Assembly (NCBI GenBank): GCA_021812735.1 | Contig: JAKAMV010000042.1 | Location: 1 to 23,320 of the forward strand | Length of the DNA: 23,320 nt | Reading direction: 5' to 3' | Source of the DNA: Chloroflexota bacterium | GTDB lineage: Bacteria; Chloroflexota; Limnocylindria; Limnocylindrales; CSP1-4 | Shown here: piece after piece, positions 1 to 6,897 of the stretch | Layout: each line of letters starts with the position of its first letter | Numbering within the stretch: the first letter of the stretch is position 1 | The notes under the pieces: model-generated | Told to the model about the DNA's origin: nothing | Seen by the model: the letters and a program-made list of their open reading frames with translations, nothing else | The model's database searches: none | Position numbers and translations under genes: made by a program

Positions 1-1
1 C

Positions 2-1003
2 CGCGAGGAGCTCTCGAAGCTCGGCGTGGTCTTCATGGGCACGGACCAGGCGCTGCTGGAGTACCCCGAGATCTTCCGCAGGTACTTCGGGACCGTGGTG
101 CCGCCGGAGGACAACAAGTTCGCCGCACTCAACAGCGCGGTCTGGTCGGGCGGGTCCTTCGTCTACGTGCCGAAGGGCGTGGAGGTGCCGCTCCCGCTCC
201 AGGCGTACTTCCGCATCAACGGCGAGAACACCGGGCAGTTCGAGCGCACTCTGATCGTCGTCGATGAGGGCGCCCGGGTGCACTACATCGAGGGTTGTAC
301 GGCGCCGATCTACGCCACGGACTCGCTCCACGCGGCCGTGGTCGAGGTGATCGCGCTGCCGCGATCCAAGGTCCGCTACACGACGATCCAGAACTGGTCG
401 AATGACGTCTACAACCTGGTGACCAAGCGGGCCCACGCGTACGAGAACGCCACCGTGGAGTGGATCGACGCGAACACGGGGTCCCAGCTCTCGATGAAGT
501 ACCCGGCGATCTACCTGCGCGGGCGGGGCGCGACCGCGGACATCATCTCCGTCGCCGTGGCGGGCAAGGGGCAGCACCAGGACACCGGCGCCAAGGCGAT
601 CCACCTCGCGCCGGACACCCGGAGCCGGATCGTCAGCAAGTCGGTCTCGAAGGACGGCGGCCGCGCCACGTACCGCGGTACCCTGAAAGTGGCGCCCGGT
701 GCGACCAACGCGGTCGCGAGCGTGCGCTGCGACGCGCTGATGCTCGACGACCAGAGCCGCAGCGACACCTATCCGTACATCGACATCCAGGAAGACGACA
801 CCACGATGACCCACGAGGCCACCGTCGGGAAGATCAGCCAGGACCAGGTCTTCTACCTGATGAGCCGCGGCCTGACCGAGAACGAGGCACAGAATCTCAT
901 CGTGCAGGGCTTCCTCGAGGTGTTCACCAAGGAGCTGCCGATGGAATACGCGATCGAGTTCAACCGGCTGGTCCGGCTCGAGATGGACAACGCGATCGGA
1001 TGA
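2..1003 (+). CDS. sufB: Fe-S cluster assembly scaffold SufB (5' end outside window)
   Basis: C-terminal 333 residues of SufB. The frame is open to the left edge, so about 140 N-terminal residues are missing. SufB forms the SufBC2D scaffold on which Fe-S clusters are built in the cytoplasm. Visible family signatures include YFGTVVPPEDNKFAALNSAV, EGCTAPIY, YTTIQNWSNDVYNLVTKR, GKGQHQDTGAK, SVRCDAL and a THEATVGKISQDQVFYLMSRG segment near the end. The Cys of RCDAL and the His-Glu of HEAT match residues that, as I recall, are proposed for nascent cluster assembly in the E. coli protein. The stop overlaps the sufD start as ATGA, implying translational coupling. sufC is expected upstream but is not visible. 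Assignment is secure. Confidence 0.97.
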   Translation, partial: REELSKLGVVFMGTDQALLEYPEIFRRYFGTVVPPEDNKFAALNSAVWSGGSFVYVPKGVEVPLPLQAYFRINGENTGQFERTLIVVDEGARVHYIEGCTAPIYATDSLHAAVVEVIALPRSKVRYTTIQNWSNDVYNLVTKRAHAYENATVEWIDANTGSQLSMKYPAIYLRGRGATADIISVAVAGKGQHQDTGAKAIHLAPDTRSRIVSKSVSKDGGRATYRGTLKVAPGATNAVASVRCDALMLDDQSRSDTYPYIDIQEDDTTMTHEATVGKISQDQVFYLMSRGLTENEAQNLIVQGFLEVFTKELPMEYAIEFNRLVRLEMDNAIG

Positions 1004-2343
1004 CGCTCACGATGCCCGCCGGCGCGCCCGCCGGCGCGTTGCTCGGCCTGGCAGCCGAGCCGTCTCCGCGCGACCTGGCGCAGACGCTCAGCGAGCCCGG
1101 CTGGCTGGTCGAGGATCGGATGGCCGCGGCGGCGCTGGCGCGCGAGCTGCCGGTCGAGGCCAACCAGCTCTTCACCAGCTACGTGGACCTGCGACCCGTG
1201 CGCTTCGGGGAGATCGCGGCGTACCCGCAGGTCGGGGAGGCGCGGGAGATCTCCTCGGTCATGCCGGAGGGCGCCGCGGCACTCCTCGAGGTGCGCGACG
1301 ATGCGCTGGTGGCGCGCGGGCTGAGCCGCGACGCCGCCGCGAAGGGTGTGATCGTCGATACGTTCGCGCACGTCCTTCAACGCGACCCGGAACTGCTGCG
1401 CCGGCTGATCGAGGGCGGCGCCACGCTGCCCACGGACGACCGTTTCGCGCAGATCGCGCGCGCCGCCTATGAGATCGGCGTGCTCGTGTACGTCCCCGAC
1501 GGCGTGGCGCTCAACGACCCCATCGTGCTGCGCTGGGCCCAGGGCCGGCCTGGCCGCGCACTGATCACGCGCACCGTCGTCGCGCTCGGCCGCGACGCGC
1601 ACGCGAGCGTCCTCGAGGAACAGGTCGCCGTGGGCGGCATCCCGGAGGGCGGCCCCCAGGCGCTCTGGATGGGTACCATGGAGGTCGTCTTGGACCGCGG
1701 CGCGACGCTCGACGTCGCCGGCGAGGAGGATTTCGCGAGCCACACGGTCTCCTTCGTCAACCGCCACGCCACGCTCGGGGAATCTGCCGCGCTCACCTGG
1801 GCGCTGGCGATGGTCGGCGGCGCCTACGTCAAGAGCCGCATCGACAACGTGCTGGTCGGGCGCGGGGCAGGGGTGCACCAGGCCGAGATCGCCTTCGGTG
1901 GCGGAGAACAGCGCTTCGACCTGACCAGCTACACGCGCCACCGCGGCCCAGACACCACGGGCGACCTGCTGAGCAAGGGTGTCTTCCAGGAGGCCAGCCG
2001 CGGCTTCTTCAAGGGGTTGATCCGGATCGAGCGCGCAGCCCGTGGCGCCGATAGCTACCTGGGCGAGTTCTCGATGCTGCTCACCAAGAAGGCGCGCTCG
2101 GTGGCGATCCCCTCCCTCGAGATCGACCAACCGGACGTCCGGCGGGCGAGCCACTCGAGCTCGGTCAGCCCCATCGACGAGGGGCAGATCTTCTACCTGA
2201 TGAGCCGGGGGATCTCGCGGGACCTCGCGCGCAAGTTCATCGTGCTCGGCTTCCTCGAGCCGGTGGTGGCGCGGATCCCGCTCCCCGCCGCACAGGAGCG
2301 GCTGCGCGAGCTGCTCGACCGGAAGTGGATCCCCGGGCAGTGA
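1000..2343 (+). CDS. sufD: Fe-S cluster assembly protein SufD
   Basis: 447-residue SufD, partner of SufB in the SufBC2D scaffold. The C-terminal half carries the shared SufB/SufD beta-helix core: VAGEEDFASHTVSFVNRHATLG around 239-260, YVKSRIDNVLVGRGAG around 276-291, then RRASHSSSVSPIDEGQIFYL at 381-400 and MSRGISRDLARKFIVLGFLE. His385 in ASHSSSV corresponds to the conserved SufD histidine of the SufB-SufD interface. The N-terminal 120 residues are more divergent, as is usual in this family. The ATG at 1000 overlaps the sufB TGA and is preferred because it gives a normal SufD length. Longer upstream extensions in this frame only run through sufB. Confidence 0.95.
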   Translation: MTLTMPAGAPAGALLGLAAEPSPRDLAQTLSEPGWLVEDRMAAAALARELPVEANQLFTSYVDLRPVRFGEIAAYPQVGEAREISSVMPEGAAALLEVRDDALVARGLSRDAAAKGVIVDTFAHVLQRDPELLRRLIEGGATLPTDDRFAQIARAAYEIGVLVYVPDGVALNDPIVLRWAQGRPGRALITRTVVALGRDAHASVLEEQVAVGGIPEGGPQALWMGTMEVVLDRGATLDVAGEEDFASHTVSFVNRHATLGESAALTWALAMVGGAYVKSRIDNVLVGRGAGVHQAEIAFGGGEQRFDLTSYTRHRGPDTTGDLLSKGVFQEASRGFFKGLIRIERAARGADSYLGEFSMLLTKKARSVAIPSLEIDQPDVRRASHSSSVSPIDEGQIFYLMSRGISRDLARKFIVLGFLEPVVARIPLPAAQERLRELLDRKWIPGQ

Positions 2344-2360
2344 CGCGCGGGTCCGGGCCA

Positions 2361-2696
2361 ATGGTCCGCCACGTGCCGGTCGCGCGTCTCGACGCTCTGC
2401 CGCCGGGGACCATGCTGATGGTGCAGGTCGACGGTACCAACATCCTGCTCGTCAACCATGACGGGACGATCCGGGCGATGCAGGGCGTCTGCTCGCACGA
2501 GTACTTCGAGCTCGACAAGGGCTTCATCACGGGCGACTCGATCACCTGTGCGCTGCACCTCTCGCGCTTCGACCTACTGACGGGTGAGGCGCTCGACCCG
2601 CCCGCGGAGCTGCCGCTCCAGGTCTACCCGACCAGCGTCGTCGACGGGGAGATCGTGCTCGAACTCCCCGAGGGCGCGATCCCGGTCAACGAGTAG
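2361..2696 (+). CDS. Rieske-type [2Fe-2S] ferredoxin in suf operon
   Basis: 111-residue soluble single-domain Rieske protein. The two halves of the cluster-binding site are CSH (Cys44, His46) and CALH (Cys63, His66), separated by 16 residues, so all four ligands for a 2Cys-2His [2Fe-2S] cluster are present. No signal peptide, membrane anchor or oxygenase domain is seen, so it is ferredoxin-like and not a dioxygenase or bc1 subunit. It follows sufD by 17 nt on the same strand and is probably cotranscribed, possibly supplying electrons for assembly or repair; that role is inference. An in-frame GTG at 2325 overlapping sufD is possible, but the ATG gives the compact fold. It is the last gene of the operon: a convergent gene ends 10 nt further on. 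Confidence 0.88.
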   Translation: MVRHVPVARLDALPPGTMLMVQVDGTNILLVNHDGTIRAMQGVCSHEYFELDKGFITGDSITCALHLSRFDLLTGEALDPPAELPLQVYPTSVVDGEIVLELPEGAIPVNE

Positions 2697-2705
2697 ACCC
2701 GGCCC

Positions 2706-5378
2706 TCACGGCGTCAGCGTCAGCCGCTCCCTCCCGGCGCGGTCCACCGCAGCCTGCGTGAAGGGCAGCGGCAGGTCCCGGTTGGCCAGCCAGTCCCCGA
2801 TCAGGTCGCCGTAGTGCGCGTCGAACGGGACGCCCGACTGGCCGGTCGTCTGCACGATCCTCGCGCCGTCCAGGTCGCCCATGTCGATCACGAACCGGTA
2901 CGAGGGACCGGCGACCATTTCGAAGAGCGTCCGCATCCCGGAGGCGTCGTTGCCGGGCGCCGGCTGTGGCGTGGTGGCGTACGGGTCGACGTAGGCGCGG
3001 GACAGGTCGAAGTAGGTCTGGTCGATCGCCTCGGGCGCGCCCGCGACCGCGTACGGCCCTTTGTCGAAGAGCGCCTCGAGCGGGCCGATCCCGGACGATC
3101 CGAGGCTCGGTTCACGGAAGGTGACGGTGTGCAGCGCACCCCAGGTCCAGTTGGCCGGGTCGCCGAACGCCGTGCGCAGATCGGCGCCCGCCTGGTCGAG
3201 CGCCTGCGTCACCACCTCGTCGCGTGTCTCCACGGCCGGGGTCGAGGGGTTGTCCCACCAGCGGCTGGCGGGCTGCTCGAGCAGGTCGATGAGGGTCTCG
3301 ACCGAGCGCTCGGTGCCCACGAAGAGCCGCGCGAGGCCGTCCTTACCGCTCGCGCCCAGCCGCGGGTCGAAGAGATCGCGGAGCAGGTGGTAGACGAAGA
3401 CGGTGTACGGCGCACAGCCGGCCGACGCGGTGCCGCAGTCCGCGTCCCAGGCGCGGATCCGCTCGAGGACTGTCCGGCCGTCGGCCGTGCTCGGGGCCAC
3501 TGAGGCGGAGGCGAGCGCCGCTTGGAACGGGCGGGCCTGCAGCACGAGGGTGTCGCCCTGGATCCGCTGCATGTCGGCGACGGTGAGCTTGGGGGTCGCG
3601 CTCAGCAGCTGGATGATCCGCTCGGCACGGTACCCGGGCGACCAGTCCTGCCCGATGAAGTAGGGGAACTGCGCGTCCACTGCGGCGTTGTTGGCGGTGG
3701 CGATGATCCCCGACGGCGGGTCGTACAGGTACGGGAGCCGGTCGAAGGGGATGAAGCCGGTCCAGTCGTGCGAGCCGTCCCAGCCCGGCGCCGGCATGCT
3801 GCCGTCGCCTGATCTGCGGATCGGGATCAGCCCCGGCATCTGGTAGCCGATGTGGCCGTCGACGTCGGCGTAGACGATGTTCTGGGAGGGCGCGTCGAAG
3901 GTGCGGAGCGCGTTCCGAAAGGACGTCCAGTCGCCCGCCCGGTCGAGGGCGAGGATCGACTGGAAGGTGCGCTGGACCTGGGCGGTCGCGGTCCATTCGA
4001 GGGCGTAGACGACCCCGGGCTGCCCTAGCCCGCCCCCGCCCTCGGCCTTCGACTTGAGGAGGTCCTCGACGTCGCTCACCACCGGCCCGTGGACTGTGGA
4101 ACGGACGGTCAGCGCGACGTCGGGGCCACCAGCGACCTTGATCGTCTCATGCCGGGTCGTGAACGGCAGGTCCTGTCCCTTGTAGCGGTAGCGGCTTGGG
4201 TCGGCCGGGTCCGGCTGCTCCACGAAGAGGTCTTCGACGTCGGGATTGACGTTCGTGAAGCCCCAGGCGATGCGCGCGTTGTGGCCGAGGACGACGCCCG
4301 GCGCCCCCGGGAAACTGACGCCGGCAACGTCGTACGGGCAGGCCGCGCTGACGGGCCGGCAGTGCAGCCCGATCATGTACCAGATCGACGGCATCATGAC
4401 GCCGAGGTGGGGGTCGTTGGCAAGGACCGGGTGGCCGCTCGCGCTGTGGGCGCCGGAGACCACCCAGTCGTTCGAACCGAGGCCGGCGGGTCCGGCCTGG
4501 CCAGGGGTGGTGAAGCCGGCCAGCTGGGAGACGTGGTCGCCCAGCGCGGCGAGGTCGAGGAGGGCGGCGGACGGCCCGAGCGACGCGTCGGTGGACGACC
4601 CGGCGGTCAGCACGGCGGCTGACCCGGAGGCGGGCGCCCCGCTCGACCCGGTAGCCCCAGCGCCACCCGACCCCGGCGCCCCCGTCGGCACGATCACCGG
4701 CCAGCTCGACCGGTACGGCGGCGTCAGTTGGGCCACCGCCTGCGGGTCGATGCGGCTGGCCAGCAGGGCGTTGAACACCTCCGTGTCCATGTTTCCGCCC
4801 AGGCTCCATGCCTCTACCTTGGCCCACGTCAGGGTGTCGAGGGCCGTCCACGGTTCGGGGTGATAGCCGGAGAAGCCACCCCCCGCGCCGAGCAGCCCGG
4901 TGATCACGAAGGGGAGCGAGCCGTCGCGGTGCGTCTCGAGCCAGGCATTCACACCCCGTGCGTACGCGTCGAGCGCGGCCCGGGTCGTCGGGTCCATTGC
5001 GGCGAGGTCGCGGGCCGCAGCCTGGCGCCAGCCCAGGGTGCGTACGAACGCGTCGCTCTTCACCTCGCTCTTGCCGAAGAGCTCAGCCAGGCGCCCTGCG
5101 CCCAGGCGGCGCCAGATCTCCATCTGCCACATCCGTTCGGACGCGTGGAGCCAGCCCTCGGCGGCGAAGAGGTCGTCTGCGGTCGAGGCGTAGACCTGCG
5201 GGATGCCCGCCGCGTCGCGGACCACCTCCACGTCCGCCGAGAGGCCGGCGAGCGTCGCGGACCCGACGCGCTGCGGGAGGCCCCGCTGGACCACGATGAC
5301 CAGCCCCGCCGTCGTCGCCAGCAGGACCACCACGAGCAGCACCGCGATGATCGCAAGCGCACGTCCGATCCAGCGCAC
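2706..5378 (-). CDS. Membrane-anchored penicillin acylase family (Ntn hydrolase) protein
   Basis: 890-residue penicillin amidase family protein, an Ntn hydrolase that normally matures by autocleavage into alpha and beta chains. Residues 3-30 form one N-terminal hydrophobic segment (signal anchor), suggesting an extracytoplasmic enzyme. The alpha-chain signature DAAGIPQVYASTADDLFAAEGWLHASERMWQME is at about 55-87. The beta chain should start at Ser302 in the GSNDWVVSG motif, followed by SASGHPVLANDPHLG. A Gly/Ala/Ser-rich stretch at about 231-265 is a likely excised linker. The GTG at 5378 was chosen because AGGAGG lies 8 nt upstream and it gives a complete anchor; an ATG pair at 5426/5423 is in frame but poorly spaced. 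The substrate cannot be read from sequence; amides, acyl-homoserine lactones and beta-lactams are all known in the family. It is a single gene, convergent with the suf operon. Confidence 0.9.
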   Translation of the reverse strand: MRWIGRALAIIAVLLVVVLLATTAGLVIVVQRGLPQRVGSATLAGLSADVEVVRDAAGIPQVYASTADDLFAAEGWLHASERMWQMEIWRRLGAGRLAELFGKSEVKSDAFVRTLGWRQAAARDLAAMDPTTRAALDAYARGVNAWLETHRDGSLPFVITGLLGAGGGFSGYHPEPWTALDTLTWAKVEAWSLGGNMDTEVFNALLASRIDPQAVAQLTPPYRSSWPVIVPTGAPGSGGAGATGSSGAPASGSAAVLTAGSSTDASLGPSAALLDLAALGDHVSQLAGFTTPGQAGPAGLGSNDWVVSGAHSASGHPVLANDPHLGVMMPSIWYMIGLHCRPVSAACPYDVAGVSFPGAPGVVLGHNARIAWGFTNVNPDVEDLFVEQPDPADPSRYRYKGQDLPFTTRHETIKVAGGPDVALTVRSTVHGPVVSDVEDLLKSKAEGGGGLGQPGVVYALEWTATAQVQRTFQSILALDRAGDWTSFRNALRTFDAPSQNIVYADVDGHIGYQMPGLIPIRRSGDGSMPAPGWDGSHDWTGFIPFDRLPYLYDPPSGIIATANNAAVDAQFPYFIGQDWSPGYRAERIIQLLSATPKLTVADMQRIQGDTLVLQARPFQAALASASVAPSTADGRTVLERIRAWDADCGTASAGCAPYTVFVYHLLRDLFDPRLGASGKDGLARLFVGTERSVETLIDLLEQPASRWWDNPSTPAVETRDEVVTQALDQAGADLRTAFGDPANWTWGALHTVTFREPSLGSSGIGPLEALFDKGPYAVAGAPEAIDQTYFDLSRAYVDPYATTPQPAPGNDASGMRTLFEMVAGPSYRFVIDMGDLDGARIVQTTGQSGVPFDAHYGDLIGDWLANRDLPLPFTQAAVDRAGRERLTLTP

Positions 5379-5451
5379 CGACTCCACCTCCTGCTCCCTG
5401 GGCCCGCGGCCCTCGAGCGGCATCATGCGGCGCAGACGGCCACAGGGCAAG

Positions 5452-5501
5452 GTGGGACTGGCGGCTACGGGGTAGCATGCCGCTTGTCGCCGACGTCCCA
5501 C
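5452..5501. promoter_or_regulatory. Nested inverted repeats around the 5524 promoter
   Basis: Outer arms GTGGGAC (5452-5458) and GTCCCAC (5495-5501) are perfect complements. Inside them are GCGGC/GCCGC (5461-5465, 5479-5483) and GCTAC/GTAGC (5464-5468, 5472-5476), the last overlapping the -10 hexamer. This may be an operator in the gap between the divergent acylase and 5524 genes. In DNA this GC-rich, short arms also arise by chance. Confidence 0.3.
5473..5478 (+). promoter_or_regulatory. Putative -10 hexamer TAGCAT
   Basis: TAGCAT fits the TAnnnT pattern seen before several genes in this window. The likely transcript start is near 5485, giving a leader of about 40 nt with AGGAGG at 5513-5518, 5 nt before the ATG at 5524. 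No recognisable -35 is present. The hexamer sits inside nested inverted repeats. Confidence 0.4.
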
Positions 5502-5523
5502 ACCAGAGACACAGGAGGTGCGC

Positions 5524-5829
5524 ATGCCCACCCGGCGTGCGTTGGTCGCGGCCGTGGTGCCTGCCGTGGTCGTGTTCGGGATCTTCTGGCGCTGGCTCGA
5601 CGTGCCGGTCTTCATCGCCGGCGGGCTTGGAGCGCTCTTCGCGTGCGCCAGCCTCCTCGTCACGCGCTCGGTGTACGACGAGGCCGAGGCCGAGCTTGAG
5701 GCCTGGCGCCGCGCCGCCCCGGACCTCGCCGAGCTCGACCGGCGGCTGCCGGACCGGACGCCGGATCTCGACGGCCCCCTGGCGCGACAGGCCAGCGCCG
5801 CTGCCGCGGAGTCGGTGCACCGTGATTGA
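5524..5829 (+). CDS. Small two-helix membrane protein, unknown function
   Basis: 101 residues. Two hydrophobic segments (about 5-22 and 28-47) form a short hairpin in the membrane. They are followed by an acidic and alanine-rich cytoplasmic or periplasmic tail with helical, possibly coiled-coil character (DEAEAELEAWRRAAPDLAELDRRLPDR). The ATG at 5524 has a perfect AGGAGG 5 nt upstream; the in-frame GTG at 5518 overlaps that site and is unlikely. The gene overlaps the following cupin gene by 8 nt, so the two are probably cotranslated. I do not recognise a family, and no catalytic motif is visible. Confidence 0.75.
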   Translation: MPTRRALVAAVVPAVVVFGIFWRWLDVPVFIAGGLGALFACASLLVTRSVYDEAEAELEAWRRAAPDLAELDRRLPDRTPDLDGPLARQASAAAAESVHRD

Positions 5830-6190
5830 CCCTGCCGAACGGAACGTGACGGACGCCGCCACTGTGCGCGAACGGGCGCTGGCGCGCCTGACGGAGGAGG
5901 GGCTGGAGCCCGAGGAGTGGGGGAACGCTCCCGGCGATCGCTACCTGGCCCACCGCCACGACTACGACAAGGTGCTGCTCTGCGTCTCCGGCAGCATCGA
6001 CTTCTGGTTGCGCGAGCTGGGTCGCATCGCCAGGCTCGAACCTGGTGACCGCCTGGAGCTGCCCTCGAACACGCTCCACGAGGCGGTGGTGGGCCGCGCG
6101 GGGGCGCGCTGTCTGGAGGCACACCTGCCGCCCGGCACGCTGCCGCGCCGCGTGCTGCACCGCCCGGGTTGGGCGTTCGGCGCGGACTGA
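5822..6190 (+). CDS. Small cupin-domain protein
   Basis: 122-residue single-domain cupin. First motif: Y41-L-A-H44-R-H46-D-Y-D-K50 followed by VSGSIDFWL, with the HxH metal ligands but Lys where the usual Glu/Gln ligand sits. Second motif: P81-S-N-T-L-H86-E-A-V-V-G91, with the third His ligand. It therefore probably binds a metal through three histidines. The function could be sensing or a small-molecule enzyme; nothing in the sequence decides. It starts at a GTG overlapping the preceding gene by 8 nt, with an alternative GTG at 5846. It lies 35 nt upstream of an ECF sigma gene. Some ECF systems use cupin-fold sensor domains (for example in ChrR), so a sensory role is a reasonable inference only. 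Confidence 0.82.
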   Translation: MIDPAERNVTDAATVRERALARLTEEGLEPEEWGNAPGDRYLAHRHDYDKVLLCVSGSIDFWLRELGRIARLEPGDRLELPSNTLHEAVVGRAGARCLEAHLPPGTLPRRVLHRPGWAFGAD

Positions 6191-6194
6191 GCGC

Positions 6195-6220
6195 GAAACC
6201 GACGGCGGGCCACGAGCGTA
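6195..6220 (+). promoter_or_regulatory. Candidate ECF-type autoregulatory promoter (GAAAC-N17-CGTA)
   Basis: GAAAC at 6195-6199 and CGTA at 6217-6220 are separated by 17 nt. This resembles the ECF consensus of the B. subtilis SigW type (TGAAAC, about 16 nt, CGTA). It lies in the 35-nt gap directly before an ECF sigma gene, whose ATG (6226) is 5 nt past CGTA, so the mRNA would be almost leaderless. The position fits the common autoregulation of ECF genes. A weak match by chance cannot be excluded. Confidence 0.4.
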
Positions 6221-6225
6221 GCGAG

Positions 6226-6897
6226 ATGGAGATGGAGCCCCGGCCAGGGCCGACCTCGGACGGCGACCTGGTCGCCCGGATCGCCGGGGGTGACCAGTCT
6301 GCGTTTGCGGAGGTGTACGACCGCTATGCCCAGCCCGTCTTCGGAGCCGCCGTCCGCGTGCTCGGCGACCGGAGCGCGGCCGAGGAGGTGGTGCAGGAAA
6401 CCTGGCTCGCCCTGTGGAACCACGCCGAGCGGTACGACGCGACGCGTGGATCGCTCGTGGCTTGGTTGCTGGCGATCGCCCGCAACCGCTGTCTGGATCG
6501 CTTCCGCGCCGCGCGGCGGCAACCGACCCTCGTCACGATCGGGGCGAGCGACGACGAGTCGGAAGAGGCCCGCCTCGACCGGGCGCTCGCGGCCGGCGAT
6601 CCGATCGGTGCCGGGGATGCCGACGGTGACCCGGAAGCGGCGGTCACGCGGCGCTGGACGCGGGGCGTGGTGCGTTCGGTAGTGCTGACGCTGCCCGACG
6701 ACGAGCGGCGGGTGATCGAGCTGGCCTACGACGACGGGCTGAGCCAGAGCGAGATCGCGGCGCAGATCGGGTGGCCGCTCGGCACGGTCAAGACGCGCAC
6801 GCGGCGGGCGCTGCTGCGGCTGCGCGAGGCGCTCGGTGACGTGCTGCAGGAGACGACGGGAGAGACGACGGCGGGGGAGACGGATCGTGCGCGGTGA
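6226..6897 (+). CDS. RNA polymerase ECF sigma factor
   Basis: 223-residue sigma-70 family ECF factor. Region 2 spans about 27-98 (AFAEVYDRYAQPVFGAAVR, AAEEVVQETWLALW, WLLAIARNRCLDRFR). A long acidic linker of about 50 residues (EARLDRALAAGDPIGAGDADGDPEAA) follows. Region 4 spans about 150-205, with the helix-turn-helix LSQSEIAAQIGWPLGTVKTRTRRALLRLR. It directs RNA polymerase to a stress or signal regulon. The downstream gene overlaps its end by 11 nt and encodes a matching RskA-like anti-sigma factor, so the pair resembles the SigK/RskA type. The start could be the ATG at 6226 or 6232; neither has a strong Shine-Dalgarno, consistent with a near-leaderless message from the promoter just upstream. 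Confidence 0.93.
   Translation: MEMEPRPGPTSDGDLVARIAGGDQSAFAEVYDRYAQPVFGAAVRVLGDRSAAEEVVQETWLALWNHAERYDATRGSLVAWLLAIARNRCLDRFRAARRQPTLVTIGASDDESEEARLDRALAAGDPIGAGDADGDPEAAVTRRWTRGVVRSVVLTLPDDERRVIELAYDDGLSQSEIAAQIGWPLGTVKTRTRRALLRLREALGDVLQETTGETTAGETDRAR

Noticed and set aside
853..2361. 502-codon minus-strand open frame antisense to sufD
   Set aside because: It covers sufB/sufD, whose products match known families over their full length. Long antisense frames are common in GC-rich DNA; the translation is Arg/Asp/His/Val-rich with no domain.
2814..3503. 229-codon plus-strand frame inside the acylase gene
   Set aside because: Shadow frame opposite a conserved Ntn hydrolase; no recognisable sequence.
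5379..6122. N-terminal extension of the acylase frame upstream of 5378
   Set aside because: The frame stays open but overlaps the 5524 and cupin genes in antisense, is Arg/Pro/Ser-rich, and lies before a perfect ribosome-binding site and signal anchor at 5378.
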